Assembly (NCBI GenBank): GCA_963716085.1
Contig: OY970288.1
Location: 5,704,001-5,768,000 of the forward strand
Length of the DNA: 64,000 nt
Direction: 5' to 3'
DNA from: Persicitalea sp963716085
GTDB lineage: Bacteria; Bacteroidota; Bacteroidia; Cytophagales; Spirosomataceae
The position numbers and the translations under genes were made by a program. This document shows, piece after piece, positions 52,282 to 59,383 of the stretch. Position 1 is the stretch's first letter. Each line of letters begins with the position of its first letter. The notes under the pieces are model-generated. The model worked only from the letters and a program-made list of their open reading frames with translations, searched no databases and was not told the origin of the DNA.

Positions 52282-53550
52282 TCATTCCTCCAAGTCCCGA
52301 ATCGACCCAAAACCGATCACGTCCCGCAGCAGCGGCTCGCTCCTGAGTTCGGTGGCCCGCATGAGTTTGTCCTTTCCGAACTCTTCCTTTATTTCGTAAA
52401 GCACTTTCCTGAACTTATCGCGTCGCTGTTGGCCGTCGAAGAGATGATACTGAATCATTTCGGCCGGGACGAAATCGTTTACCCCGACGCCTATCCGGCG
52501 CATCTTACCGTTCAAAACGGGTTCGCAGACCTGCTGCTTTGCAAACTTATCCATGCGCTCGCTTAATACCTGATAAAGCTCTATTCCATCTTGTACGGGC
52601 GTGGAAAAACGCACCTGCGTTTCGTATTGGTACGAAATGTCGTAGTACCGCGCCGTGAATACCACCACGCGACAATAGACCTGCTGCTTCACCATCCGTC
52701 CTTCCAGCTTCAGGCATAGGCCCAGGAAAATCGCGTCCAGCGACTCGAAGGAGGCCCGCTGCGTGGCCGAGAGCGTCCGCATAGCCTGCATGCTCTTGTA
52801 GCCGACCTGCTCGCGCAAATCCATTTCGCCGCCAAAATTAAGGCGGTAATGCCATTGCAAACCCACCAGGCTTTTGAAAACCAGCCGGAGCTTTTCCGGC
52901 GAAGCGTAGCGCAGTTGCAGCGGCGTCGTGATGCCGCCCGCTTGCAGGCGTAGCGCCATGCGGTCGGCGATGCCGGGCAGGTCGGTGAGGGTGAGACGGC
53001 TCAGGATGCCGTCGATGGTATCGGGCGTGATAACCGTCAGTCCGTCGGGCTTTTGCAAACCAGAGGCCAGCTTGGCCAGAAACGCGTTGGGGGCCACGCC
53101 GATCGAGCAGCGCAGCCAATCGCCCGCTTCTTTCTTGATGGAGACCTTGATCTGCCGCGCCACGGCGACGGTATCTTTATACATCAGCCGATGGCGGGTG
53201 AGGTCCACTACGGCCTCGTCGATGCTACGCGGAATCACGTCGGGCGAGTAGCCACGCAGCACGTCCATGATCTTGAGGTGAAAATGACGGTACCGGGCGG
53301 GCGTGGTTTCCACCGGAACCAGGTCGGGACAGATCCGCATGGCCTCGTCGAGCCGCATTCCTAGCCGCACCCCCCGCTCCTTGGCCTCGACAGACGGGGC
53401 GATCACGCAGCCGGATTGGCCGGTGTACACGCAGACGGCCACCGGACGCCCCCGCAGCCAGTAGTTGACCTGCTGTTCGCAACTGGCAAAAAAGCTGTTC
53501 ATGTCTACAAAAAGGACGGTGGGTTCGGTGTGGGAATGGGCGTGGTTCAT
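52282..53550 (-). CDS. Y-family DNA polymerase (DinB/UmuC-like)
   Basis: At 422 residues this has the Y-family palm: LFVDMNSFFASCEQQ with the first metal Asp, and PRSIDEAVVDLTRH with the SIDE motif. A thumb helix-hairpin-helix region (LPGIADRMALRLQAGG) and little finger follow. It copies past damaged bases. No UmuD gene is adjacent; instead an S24 repressor-like gene is divergent and the shared control region contains matching palindromes, which suggests damage-controlled expression. Confidence 0.92.
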   Translation of the reverse strand: MNHAHSHTEPTVLFVDMNSFFASCEQQVNYWLRGRPVAVCVYTGQSGCVIAPSVEAKERGVRLGMRLDEAMRICPDLVPVETTPARYRHFHLKIMDVLRGYSPDVIPRSIDEAVVDLTRHRLMYKDTVAVARQIKVSIKKEAGDWLRCSIGVAPNAFLAKLASGLQKPDGLTVITPDTIDGILSRLTLTDLPGIADRMALRLQAGGITTPLQLRYASPEKLRLVFKSLVGLQWHYRLNFGGEMDLREQVGYKSMQAMRTLSATQRASFESLDAIFLGLCLKLEGRMVKQQVYCRVVVFTARYYDISYQYETQVRFSTPVQDGIELYQVLSERMDKFAKQQVCEPVLNGKMRRIGVGVNDFVPAEMIQYHLFDGQQRRDKFRKVLYEIKEEFGKDKLMRATELRSEPLLRDVIGFGSIRDLEE

Positions 53551-53569
53551 AAATTTTTAGTGTTTTTTA

Positions 53570-53583
53570 GGAATATATATTCC
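53570..53583. promoter_or_regulatory. Operator-like palindrome on the polymerase side
   Basis: GGAATATATATTCC is a perfect 14-base palindrome, 19 bases before the polymerase start codon. It shares the core AATATATATT with a second palindrome 75 bases away. The adjacent S24-family regulator is the natural candidate to bind both. Confidence 0.6.
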
Positions 53584-53616
53584 AAGAATTCGTACTTTTA
53601 TGTCATAAATGTATTT

Positions 53617-53624
53617 TACTTTTG
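53617..53624 (+). promoter_or_regulatory. -7 box for the S24 regulator gene
   Basis: TACTTTTG matches TAnnTTTG exactly, 38 bases before the S24 gene start, and lies between the two palindromes. On the other strand TACATTTA (53613-53606) could serve the polymerase gene with one mismatch. Confidence 0.5.
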
Positions 53625-53645
53625 CCATATAATAGCATACATTTC

Positions 53646-53657
53646 AAATATATATTT
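53646..53657. promoter_or_regulatory. Operator-like palindrome on the S24 regulator side
   Basis: AAATATATATTT is a perfect 12-base palindrome five bases before the ATG of the S24 gene, downstream of its -7 box. The core AATATATATT is the same as in the palindrome at 53570-53583. Repressor binding here would block its own gene. Confidence 0.55.
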
Positions 53658-53662
53658 CCAAA

Positions 53663-54358
53663 ATGAAAGAAACTGACTCTTCCATCCAAGACCGTTTGAA
53701 GCAGGTGTTCGATGCTTTGGGTATCACTATCTATCAGATCGCCAAAGACTTAGATGAGAACTCTTCTAAGTTCTATAATATTCTAAGCGGTCGGGCCAAG
53801 CCATCTTACGACACCATCATCGGTATCCTGAACCATTACCCGCAAATCCGCTCCGACTTTCTCTTACGCGGCGAAGGCCCGGTATTAGCCGAAGGCGGCT
53901 ACTCCAACGCCTACATCAGCCCCGACGACACCGACTACACGGAGGTGCCGTTTGTCCCCGTGAAATTTCACGCCAGTTTCGTGGAAAGCTACGGCGAAGG
54001 CTACCGTTTTGAGGACCTGGACTCCTGCACGGTCAGTAAGGATTTGGTCAAAAATTTGAAGGAACCCGTAGTGCTGGAAGTATCAGGCAATAGCATGAGC
54101 CCCCAGCTCGTACACGGGGCGCGCATCCTGGCCGTTCCCGTGGATACGGGCGACTGGATCTACCAATCGGGCGGCGTATTTGCGGTGATTTACCGCGACT
54201 TTTTCGTCGTGAAGCGTATTCGTGAAAATGACCTCCTGACGAAGCACTACCTTACCTTGCATTCCGATAATCCAATGGGTGGCAGCGTGACGGTTCCTTC
54301 CAACGAGATTCGCGGCATCTGGCGCGTAGCTAACATCGTGAGCGCTCCCGTGGAGTAG
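53663..54358 (+). CDS. HTH/S24 peptidase-domain repressor-like protein
   Basis: The N-terminal 70 residues form a helix-turn-helix (LGITIYQIAKDLDENSSKFYNILSGRAKP). The C-terminal S24 domain has the Ser in EVSGNSMSPQL and the Lys in DFFVVKRIREN, both needed for LexA-type self-cleavage. The linker, however, has no obvious Ala-Gly or Cys-Gly site (VLAEGGYSNAY is the nearest), so self-cleavage is uncertain. It resembles phage CI/LexA-like regulators. It is divergent from the translesion polymerase, which it probably controls. Confidence 0.85.
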   Translation: MKETDSSIQDRLKQVFDALGITIYQIAKDLDENSSKFYNILSGRAKPSYDTIIGILNHYPQIRSDFLLRGEGPVLAEGGYSNAYISPDDTDYTEVPFVPVKFHASFVESYGEGYRFEDLDSCTVSKDLVKNLKEPVVLEVSGNSMSPQLVHGARILAVPVDTGDWIYQSGGVFAVIYRDFFVVKRIRENDLLTKHYLTLHSDNPMGGSVTVPSNEIRGIWRVANIVSAPVE

Positions 54359-54393
54359 GTGAAGGAATTTCCCTAACTTTGATTTTTGAAAAA

Positions 54394-54469
54394 AGCTGTA
54401 GGCTGTAAGCTATAGGCAATAGGCTTTTCTAAGGATACGCCTACAGCTTATAGCCTACAGCCTACTGCT
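54394..54469. repeat. Intergenic hairpin between the S24 gene and pcrA
   Basis: Both arms are degenerate repeats of the word GCTGTAGGCT (left, 54394-54424) and AGCCTACAGC (right, 54439-54469), so many alternative pairings exist. The loop is about 14 bases. The architecture is like the hairpins in the molybdenum operon, though the repeat word differs. Confidence 0.7.
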
Positions 54470-54489
54470 ATTTAGGGAAAACCGAACAT

Positions 54490-56742
54490 ATGACTGATTA
54501 CTTATCGACCTTGAACGAGCCTCAGCGCCAGGCAGTGATGCACGGCGAGGGGCCGCTCATGATCATTGCCGGGGCGGGATCGGGCAAAACCCGCGTGTTG
54601 ACCTTCCGAATTGCCCACCTCATCGAGAACGGCGTCGATCCTTTCCGCATCCTCTCCCTTACCTTTACCAATAAAGCCGCCGCCGAGATGCGTCACCGCA
54701 TCGAGACGAGCGTTGGCTACGAGGCCCGCAATATCTGGATGGGCACTTTCCACTCGGTGTTCGCCAAAATCCTCCGCATCGAAGCCAAATATATAGGCTA
54801 CACCAGCAACTTCTCCATTTACGACACCGACGACTCCAAGTCGCTGCTGCGCAGCATCATCAAGGAGTTCAACCTCGACGATAAAGTTTATAAGGCTAAC
54901 GCCGTTTTCAACCGCATTTCCGGGGCCAAGAACCGCCTGGTTTCAGCGGACGACTATCTAGGCAACAGCATCATTCAGGCCGACGATAAGGCGGCCCGGA
55001 TGCCCGAGATCGGGCGATTGTATAAAGCTTATACGGTGCGCTGTTTCCAGGCCAATGCCATGGATTTCGACGACCTGCTGTTCAATACCAACGTCCTTTT
55101 CCGCGATTTTCCCGAAGTGCTGCATAAGTACCAACACAAGTTCCGGTACGTGATGGTGGATGAGTTTCAGGATACTAACGTATCGCAGTACCTGATTACC
55201 CGAAAGCTGTCGGCGGTACACCAGAATATCTGCGTCGTGGGCGACGACGCCCAGAGTATCTATGCCTTCCGGGGGGCCAACATCGAGAATATCCTCAATT
55301 TCGAGAAGGATTTCCCCACCGTTCGCACCATCAAGCTGGAGCAGAACTACCGCTCCACGCAGAATATCGTGAACACGGCCAACTCGGTCATCGCCCGCAA
55401 CAAGGCGCAATTGCGTAAGGAGGTATTTACGGAAAATGAAGAAGGCACACTCATCGATGTCATCAAGGCCAATTCCGATAATGAGGAAGGCCGCCTGGTC
55501 GTGGCTTCGCTTTATGAGGAAAAAATGCAGGGCAGTCTGCGTAACAACGACTTCGCGATCCTGTACCGCACCAATGCGCAATCGCGCTCCTTTGAGGAAG
55601 CGTTGCGGCGGCTTGGTATCAAGTACCGCATCGTGGGGGGGCTGTCCTTTTACCAAAGGAAAGAAATCAAGGATTTGCTGGCGTACCTGCGCTTTATCGT
55701 CAACCAGCAGGATGAGGAGGCTTTCAAACGCATCATCAACCTGCCCAAGCGCGGCATCGGCGACACGACGGTGGCCAAGATCACGGTGTCGGCGGCGGAG
55801 AATGGCGTGCGGATTTGGGACGTGGTCAGCGACATACACCAATACGTGAGCGGCCGCGCCACGACGCCTATCGACAAGTTTGCCTACCTCATCAAGAGCT
55901 TCATGCTCATGATCGAGCAGGGAAAGGACGCCTTCGAGGTGGCGACGCACGTGGCCAAAACGTCGGGTATCCTGCGCGAGCTGTACGAGGACAAGACGGT
56001 CGAGGGCCTCTCGCGCTACGAGAACGTGCAAGAATTGCTCAACGCCATTAAGGAATTTGTGGACAATCCCGAAAACGAAGACAAGTCGCTCGGCACTTTC
56101 CTCCAATCGGTGGCCCTGCTGACCAACGCCGACGAACCCGATGAGGACGGCGACAACGACCGCGTGACGCTGATGACGATTCACTCGGCCAAGGGGCTGG
56201 AATTCAAGAACGTCTATGTCGTGGGCATGGAGGAAGACCTGTTCCCCAGCCAAATGATGCTCGAAAGTCGGCAGGACTTAGAGGAGGAACGGCGGCTGTT
56301 TTACGTCGCTATCACCCGCGCCGAGCAAAAACTCACCTTCTCCTACGCCGAAAGCCGCTACCAGTGGGGCCGCCTCAAAATGTGCGAACCCAGCCGCTTT
56401 TTGCTGGAAGTCGATCAGCGCTTCCTGAACACCACCAAGGCCACCCGCGAAATGGCGACCCGCGAGACACAGCCCACGCCGATGGGTTTCCTGAAAAACG
56501 TCTCGAAGAGAAGCGCTCCGTCCCGCGCCCCGGTAGCTACCCACCAGCCGTCGGAAGGCTTTGCGCCCAGCGATACCTCGCAGCTCATCGAAGGACAAAA
56601 GGTGGAGCACCCGAAGTTTGGTTTCGGCGTCGTAAGCAAAATGGACGTCAACGGTACCGATCGCAAGGCAACGGTAAGGTTCAAAACCGTGGGCGAAAAA
56701 ACGTTACTCCTCAGCTTCGCCAAACTGCGCATCGTGGAATAG
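54490..56742 (+). CDS. pcrA: UvrD/PcrA-family ATP-dependent DNA helicase
   Basis: This 750-residue superfamily 1 helicase has motif I IAGAGSGKTRVLTFRI, motif Ia LTFTNKAAAEM, motif II VDEFQDTN, motif III GDDAQSIYAFRGA, motif IV NYRST, motif V LMTIHSAKGLEF and motif VI YVAITRAEQKL. The C-terminus has the Tudor-like PcrA tail (GQKVEHPKFGFGVV). It unwinds DNA in mismatch and excision repair and removes stalled complexes. It follows the translesion and repressor genes. Confidence 0.95.
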   Translation: MTDYLSTLNEPQRQAVMHGEGPLMIIAGAGSGKTRVLTFRIAHLIENGVDPFRILSLTFTNKAAAEMRHRIETSVGYEARNIWMGTFHSVFAKILRIEAKYIGYTSNFSIYDTDDSKSLLRSIIKEFNLDDKVYKANAVFNRISGAKNRLVSADDYLGNSIIQADDKAARMPEIGRLYKAYTVRCFQANAMDFDDLLFNTNVLFRDFPEVLHKYQHKFRYVMVDEFQDTNVSQYLITRKLSAVHQNICVVGDDAQSIYAFRGANIENILNFEKDFPTVRTIKLEQNYRSTQNIVNTANSVIARNKAQLRKEVFTENEEGTLIDVIKANSDNEEGRLVVASLYEEKMQGSLRNNDFAILYRTNAQSRSFEEALRRLGIKYRIVGGLSFYQRKEIKDLLAYLRFIVNQQDEEAFKRIINLPKRGIGDTTVAKITVSAAENGVRIWDVVSDIHQYVSGRATTPIDKFAYLIKSFMLMIEQGKDAFEVATHVAKTSGILRELYEDKTVEGLSRYENVQELLNAIKEFVDNPENEDKSLGTFLQSVALLTNADEPDEDGDNDRVTLMTIHSAKGLEFKNVYVVGMEEDLFPSQMMLESRQDLEEERRLFYVAITRAEQKLTFSYAESRYQWGRLKMCEPSRFLLEVDQRFLNTTKATREMATRETQPTPMGFLKNVSKRSAPSRAPVATHQPSEGFAPSDTSQLIEGQKVEHPKFGFGVVSKMDVNGTDRKATVRFKTVGEKTLLLSFAKLRIVE

Positions 56743-56802
56743 TTTTTTGACGCGATGCGTAGAATCAGGCGAACCCTAGTCTTTCCTAAAAATACTTTAA
56801 AT

Positions 56803-56836
56803 AGTGATATGGATGATTGCTTTATCATTCATCACT
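56803..56836. repeat. Hairpin of ATGAT/ATCAT repeats before the DUF4301 gene
   Basis: AGTGATATGGATGAT (56803-56817) pairs imperfectly with ATCATTCATCACT (56824-56836) around the loop TGCTTT, the same loop word as in two other hairpins. Further CATCATTCATCA-type words continue up to the start codon. It is probably a leader hairpin. Confidence 0.55.
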
Positions 56837-56863
56837 CATCATTCATCATTTATCACTCTTTTC

Positions 56864-58366
56864 ATGCTACTATTAAGTGAAGAAGATCTGCAACAGGTCA
56901 AAGACCGAGGTACCGACCCCGCGCTGGTAGAAGAGCAGGTTCAATTTTTTGTCGATGGTTTTCCCAACCTCAGCCTGTCGAAGGCAGCGACGGTCGGCGA
57001 TGGGGTTATTCGCTTAACCGAAGATAAAATAAAGGAAAAGGTCAAGCTTTTTGAACGACAAATCGACGAAGATGACCTCTCGCTCCTGAAATTCGTCCCG
57101 GCTTCTGGTGCCGCTACGCGGATGTTCAAGTCGCTTTTTGCTTTTCTGGAGCAGGGTGAGTCCGATAAATCAGTCGACGCGTTTTTTGACAATCTGGAAA
57201 AATTCGCCTTCTACCAGGACTTAAAAGACGTTATGGCCGCCGATGGCCACGAGATCGCCAATGGCGACCAGTCGGCCATCGCCGAATACTTTCTGACTGA
57301 GAAAGGGCTGGGCTACGGTAGTCTGCCCAAGGGCCTGCTTAAATTCCATAACTATCCCAATGGCGCAAGAACGCCGCTGGAAGAACATTTGGTAGAAGGG
57401 GCACTATACGCCAACGCCAACAAACGTGTTCAACTGCACTTCACGGTGTCGCCCGAGCACCGCGACAAATTCGAGAAACTGGTCGTGGAGGCGCGGTCGG
57501 GCTATGAAAGCAAATACGGCGTGAAGTACTTCGTGTCGTTTTCTGAGCAGCAGCCCGCTACCGACACCGTGGCTGTGAACATGGACGACACGCCCTTCCG
57601 TGAGAAGGATGGCAGCATTTTGTTCCGTCCGGCGGGACACGGGGCTTTGCTGGAAAATCTGGCGGAATTGGATGCCGACGTTATTTTTATTAAAAATGTG
57701 GACAACGTCGTTCCTGATCACCTGAAGGAGACGACCGTTACCTACAAAAAAGCCATCGGCGGGGTGTTGCTGGATTATCGTGCTGCCATTTTCAGCTACC
57801 TTGACCGCCTCGATCAGGGGGCCGACGCCGCGTTGCTGGACGAGTTGGACGAATTTTTCCGAAGCAGACTCTGCGTCACGCCACCCGAGGAATTTACTTC
57901 CTGGAACGAAGAGAAAAAAGCCGATTATTTTCGTAAGAAACTCGAACGCCCGCTGCGCGTCTGCGGAATGGTGAAGAATGTCGGCGAACCAGGCGGCGGG
58001 CCTTTTTGGGCCAAAAATGCCGATGGTTCCTCCTCGCTGCAAATCGTGGAATCGGCGCAGGTCGATATGGACAACGCCGACCAACAGGCCATTTTCAAGA
58101 ATGCCACCCACTTCAACCCCGTAGATTTGGTGTGCGCGATGAAAGACCGCCACGGCAGCACCTACCCGCTCCGTAAGTTCCGCGACCCGACGACGGGTTT
58201 TATTTCCAAGAAATCAAAGGACGGTCAGGAACTCAAAGCCCAGGAACTGCCCGGCCTCTGGAACGGCGCGATGGCCGATTGGAACACGTTGTTTGTGGAG
58301 GTTCCGCTGATTACCTTTAATCCAGTGAAAACGGTGAACGATTTGCTGCGGGAGCAGCATCAGTAG
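56864..58366 (+). CDS. DUF4301 family protein
   Basis: From ATG 56864 (MLLLSEEDLQ) it has 500 residues; a GTG start at 56804 would read through the repeat hairpin and is unlikely. The sequence contains LLKFVPASGAATRMFKSL, PKGLLKFHNYP, RTPLEEHLVEGALYA and FIKNVDNVVPDHLK, the pattern of the DUF4301 family in Bacteroidota. The RTPLEEH and KNVDN motifs recall nucleotide-sugar pyrophosphorylase-like enzymes, but the function is unknown. A bidirectional terminator follows. Confidence 0.85.
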   Translation: MLLLSEEDLQQVKDRGTDPALVEEQVQFFVDGFPNLSLSKAATVGDGVIRLTEDKIKEKVKLFERQIDEDDLSLLKFVPASGAATRMFKSLFAFLEQGESDKSVDAFFDNLEKFAFYQDLKDVMAADGHEIANGDQSAIAEYFLTEKGLGYGSLPKGLLKFHNYPNGARTPLEEHLVEGALYANANKRVQLHFTVSPEHRDKFEKLVVEARSGYESKYGVKYFVSFSEQQPATDTVAVNMDDTPFREKDGSILFRPAGHGALLENLAELDADVIFIKNVDNVVPDHLKETTVTYKKAIGGVLLDYRAAIFSYLDRLDQGADAALLDELDEFFRSRLCVTPPEEFTSWNEEKKADYFRKKLERPLRVCGMVKNVGEPGGGPFWAKNADGSSSLQIVESAQVDMDNADQQAIFKNATHFNPVDLVCAMKDRHGSTYPLRKFRDPTTGFISKKSKDGQELKAQELPGLWNGAMADWNTLFVEVPLITFNPVKTVNDLLREQHQ

Positions 58367-58382
58367 AGGGTTCCGTTTTGAA

Positions 58383-58423
58383 AAACAAAAAAAGCCTCTC
58401 AGAAAAATATGAGAGTCTTTTCA
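58383..58423. terminator. Bidirectional terminator T4, between DUF4301 and the tRNA-side array
   Basis: GCCTCTCA and TGAGAGTC flank AGAAAAATA, with A-run before and T-run after, so it can stop transcription in both directions. Directly after it comes AACGGGAGCTGG (58429-58440), a degenerate copy of the tRNA 3' acceptor end, as in the other three terminator units. Confidence 0.75.
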
Positions 58424-58454
58424 TTTGTAACGGGAGCTGGGCCTCCAGCGTAGT

Positions 58455-58618
58455 CTGTGCCTCTACCGTAGCCGTCAGGTTAGGAATAGCTTCGGAGAAG
58501 CGCAACAGCTACGCGATGTTGCGCTTCTCCGAAGCTTTATAAGACTTATGATTAGCATTTTCTACAAATGTTGGGTCTCTCCGAGACCTTTAAACTGACG
58601 GCTATGGTGTCTTCACAG
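58455..58618. mobile_element. MITE-like 164-bp palindromic element
   Basis: Terminal inverted repeats of 27 bases (58455-58481 and 58592-58618) both start CTGTG and share TAGCCGTCAG, about 20 of 27 positions matching. Inside lies a perfect 18-base stem, GCTTCGGAGAAGCGCAAC at 58489-58506 with its complement at 58518-58535 around an 11-base loop, and a small GGTCTC/GAGACC hairpin. No coding frame. The size and structure fit a non-autonomous transposon or a folded RNA. No clear target duplication was seen. Confidence 0.6.
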
Positions 58619-58664
58619 ACCGTTTACGTTGAAGGCTTGTGGGGACACAAGTCACGGATTCGAG
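58617..58664. repeat. Imperfect direct repeat, left copy
   Basis: About 48 bases starting AGACCGTTT, with shared words GAAGGC, TGTG, AGTC and CGGATT. The partner copy is at 59006-59053. Between them lies the toxin-antitoxin remnant. Confidence 0.6.
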
Positions 58665-58721
58665 CTAAATGATGACCACAAAACCAATTTGGTGTATGCT
58701 GGACAAAAAACTGAAATAGCC

Positions 58722-58967
58722 ATGACAATGCTAACTCTTGAAGTCGAAGTAGATGATGAAACCGCCAGGCGAATTCGTCAGAGTGAGCAAGAGCGCATCA
58801 AAATCGAGCTATAGCTTAAAAACCTGTTGGAGGCACTCTCGCCCTCCGATCCCAGAGAAAGGATACTCTGAACGATGGACAGGATGTCTCGAATAGCCGA
58901 GTCTAACGGCCTGACTGAGGAGAAGCTGGCGGAAATACTGGAAGAAATAGATCGAGAACGTGGTTAG
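58722..58967 (+). pseudogene. Decayed antitoxin gene
   Basis: The 82-codon frame begins MTMLTLEVEVDDETARRIRQ and ends LTEEKLAEILEEIDRERG, with two in-frame stops, a TAG after KIEL and a TGA after RERIL. The N-terminus looks like an antitoxin DNA-binding strand and the end like a toxin-binding helix. It is followed at once by the start of a PIN-domain toxin. The two stop codons show that it is no longer functional. Confidence 0.65.
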
Positions 58968-58968
58968 G

Positions 58969-59007
58969 GTGGTGCTGGATACCAAATTATTGGTTAGTGC
59001 CTCGTAG
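58969..59007 (+). pseudogene. Truncated PIN-domain toxin start
   Basis: From GTG 58969 the frame reads VVLDTKLLVSAS and a stop. PIN toxins of the COG1569 type start VVLDTNVLVSAL. The sense ends exactly where the right copy of the direct repeat begins, so the repeat cut the gene. Confidence 0.6.
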
Positions 59008-59053
59008 ACCGTTTGCAGCGAAGGCCTGTGTCCCGTAGTCCACGGATTATCAG
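59006..59053. repeat. Imperfect direct repeat, right copy
   Basis: The partner of 58617-58664. It begins AGACCGTTTGCAGCGAAGGC and ends ACGGATTATCAG. It shares GCAG/GCCTGTG words with the GC-rich inserts of the array at 59161-59205, so these may be distant copies of one repeat family. Confidence 0.55.
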
Positions 59054-59103
59054 AATTCCCTGAAAAGGGCAATTTACCCAAATGTTCCGGAATCGTTACG
59101 GAA

Positions 59104-59143
59104 TAAAAACAGAAAAGCCCTCAGAAAAATCTGAGGGCTTTCT
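59104..59143. terminator. Terminator T3 of the tRNA-downstream array
   Basis: AAAGCCCTCAGA and TCTGAGGGCTTT flank AAAA, with T-runs possible on both strands. It is the leftmost of three terminators spaced about 118 bases. Confidence 0.8.
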
Positions 59144-59223
59144 TTCGTAGCGGGAGCTGGCCGGGATCGCCCGCCCGCAGGAACGCCTGTGCGGTCGCCC
59201 CACCGACCTTTGGATTATGCTTG

Positions 59224-59261
59224 AAAACAAAAGAGACCCCGGAAAAATCCGGGGTCTCTAC
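59224..59261 (-). terminator. Terminator T2 of the tRNA-downstream array
   Basis: On the minus strand AGAGACCCCGGA, TTTT, TCCGGGGTCTCT and a T-run (TTTGTTTTC) form a strong intrinsic terminator. It belongs to the repeated unit next to the true tRNA terminator, from which it differs by a few bases in the stem. Confidence 0.85.
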
Positions 59262-59340
59262 TTAGTAGCGGGAGCTGGCCGGGATCGCCCGCCCGCAGGA
59301 ACGCCTGTGCGGTCGCCCCACCGACCTTTGAATTATGCTT

Positions 59341-59377
59341 GAAAATAAAAGAGACCCCGGAAAAATCCGAAGTCTCT
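59341..59377 (-). terminator. Terminator T1 of the initiator tRNA gene
   Basis: Seven bases after the tRNA end, on the minus strand, AGAGACTTCGGA pairs with CCGGGGTCTCT (two G-T pairs) around TTTTT and is followed by TTTATTTTC. This is the functional terminator of the tRNA transcript. Confidence 0.85.
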
Positions 59378-59383
59378 ACTTCG

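Larger units (their letters stand above)
59147..59382. repeat. Tandem 118-base repeat: tRNA 3'-exon copy plus terminator, two units
   Basis: Unit starts at 59147 and 59265; the true tRNA 3' end begins at 59383 with the same GTAGCGGGAGCTGG. Read on the minus strand, each unit carries CATAA, CCAAAGGTCG and CCAGCTCCCGCTAC, the tRNA-fMet sequence from anticodon to acceptor. In each, the T-arm is replaced by about 45 bases of GC-rich palindromic sequence (59161-59205 and 59279-59323). The two units are nearly identical, so the duplication came after the insertion. The anticodon end has AAG before CAT, as at the true intron end. Confidence 0.8.

Noticed and set aside
54958..56253. 431-codon minus-strand frame opposite the helicase gene
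   Set aside because: Shadow of pcrA; no recognisable motif and no start context.
59147..59383. CRISPR-like repeat array
   Set aside because: Only two long 118-base units made of tRNA fragments and terminators; no short repeat-spacer pattern and no cas genes.
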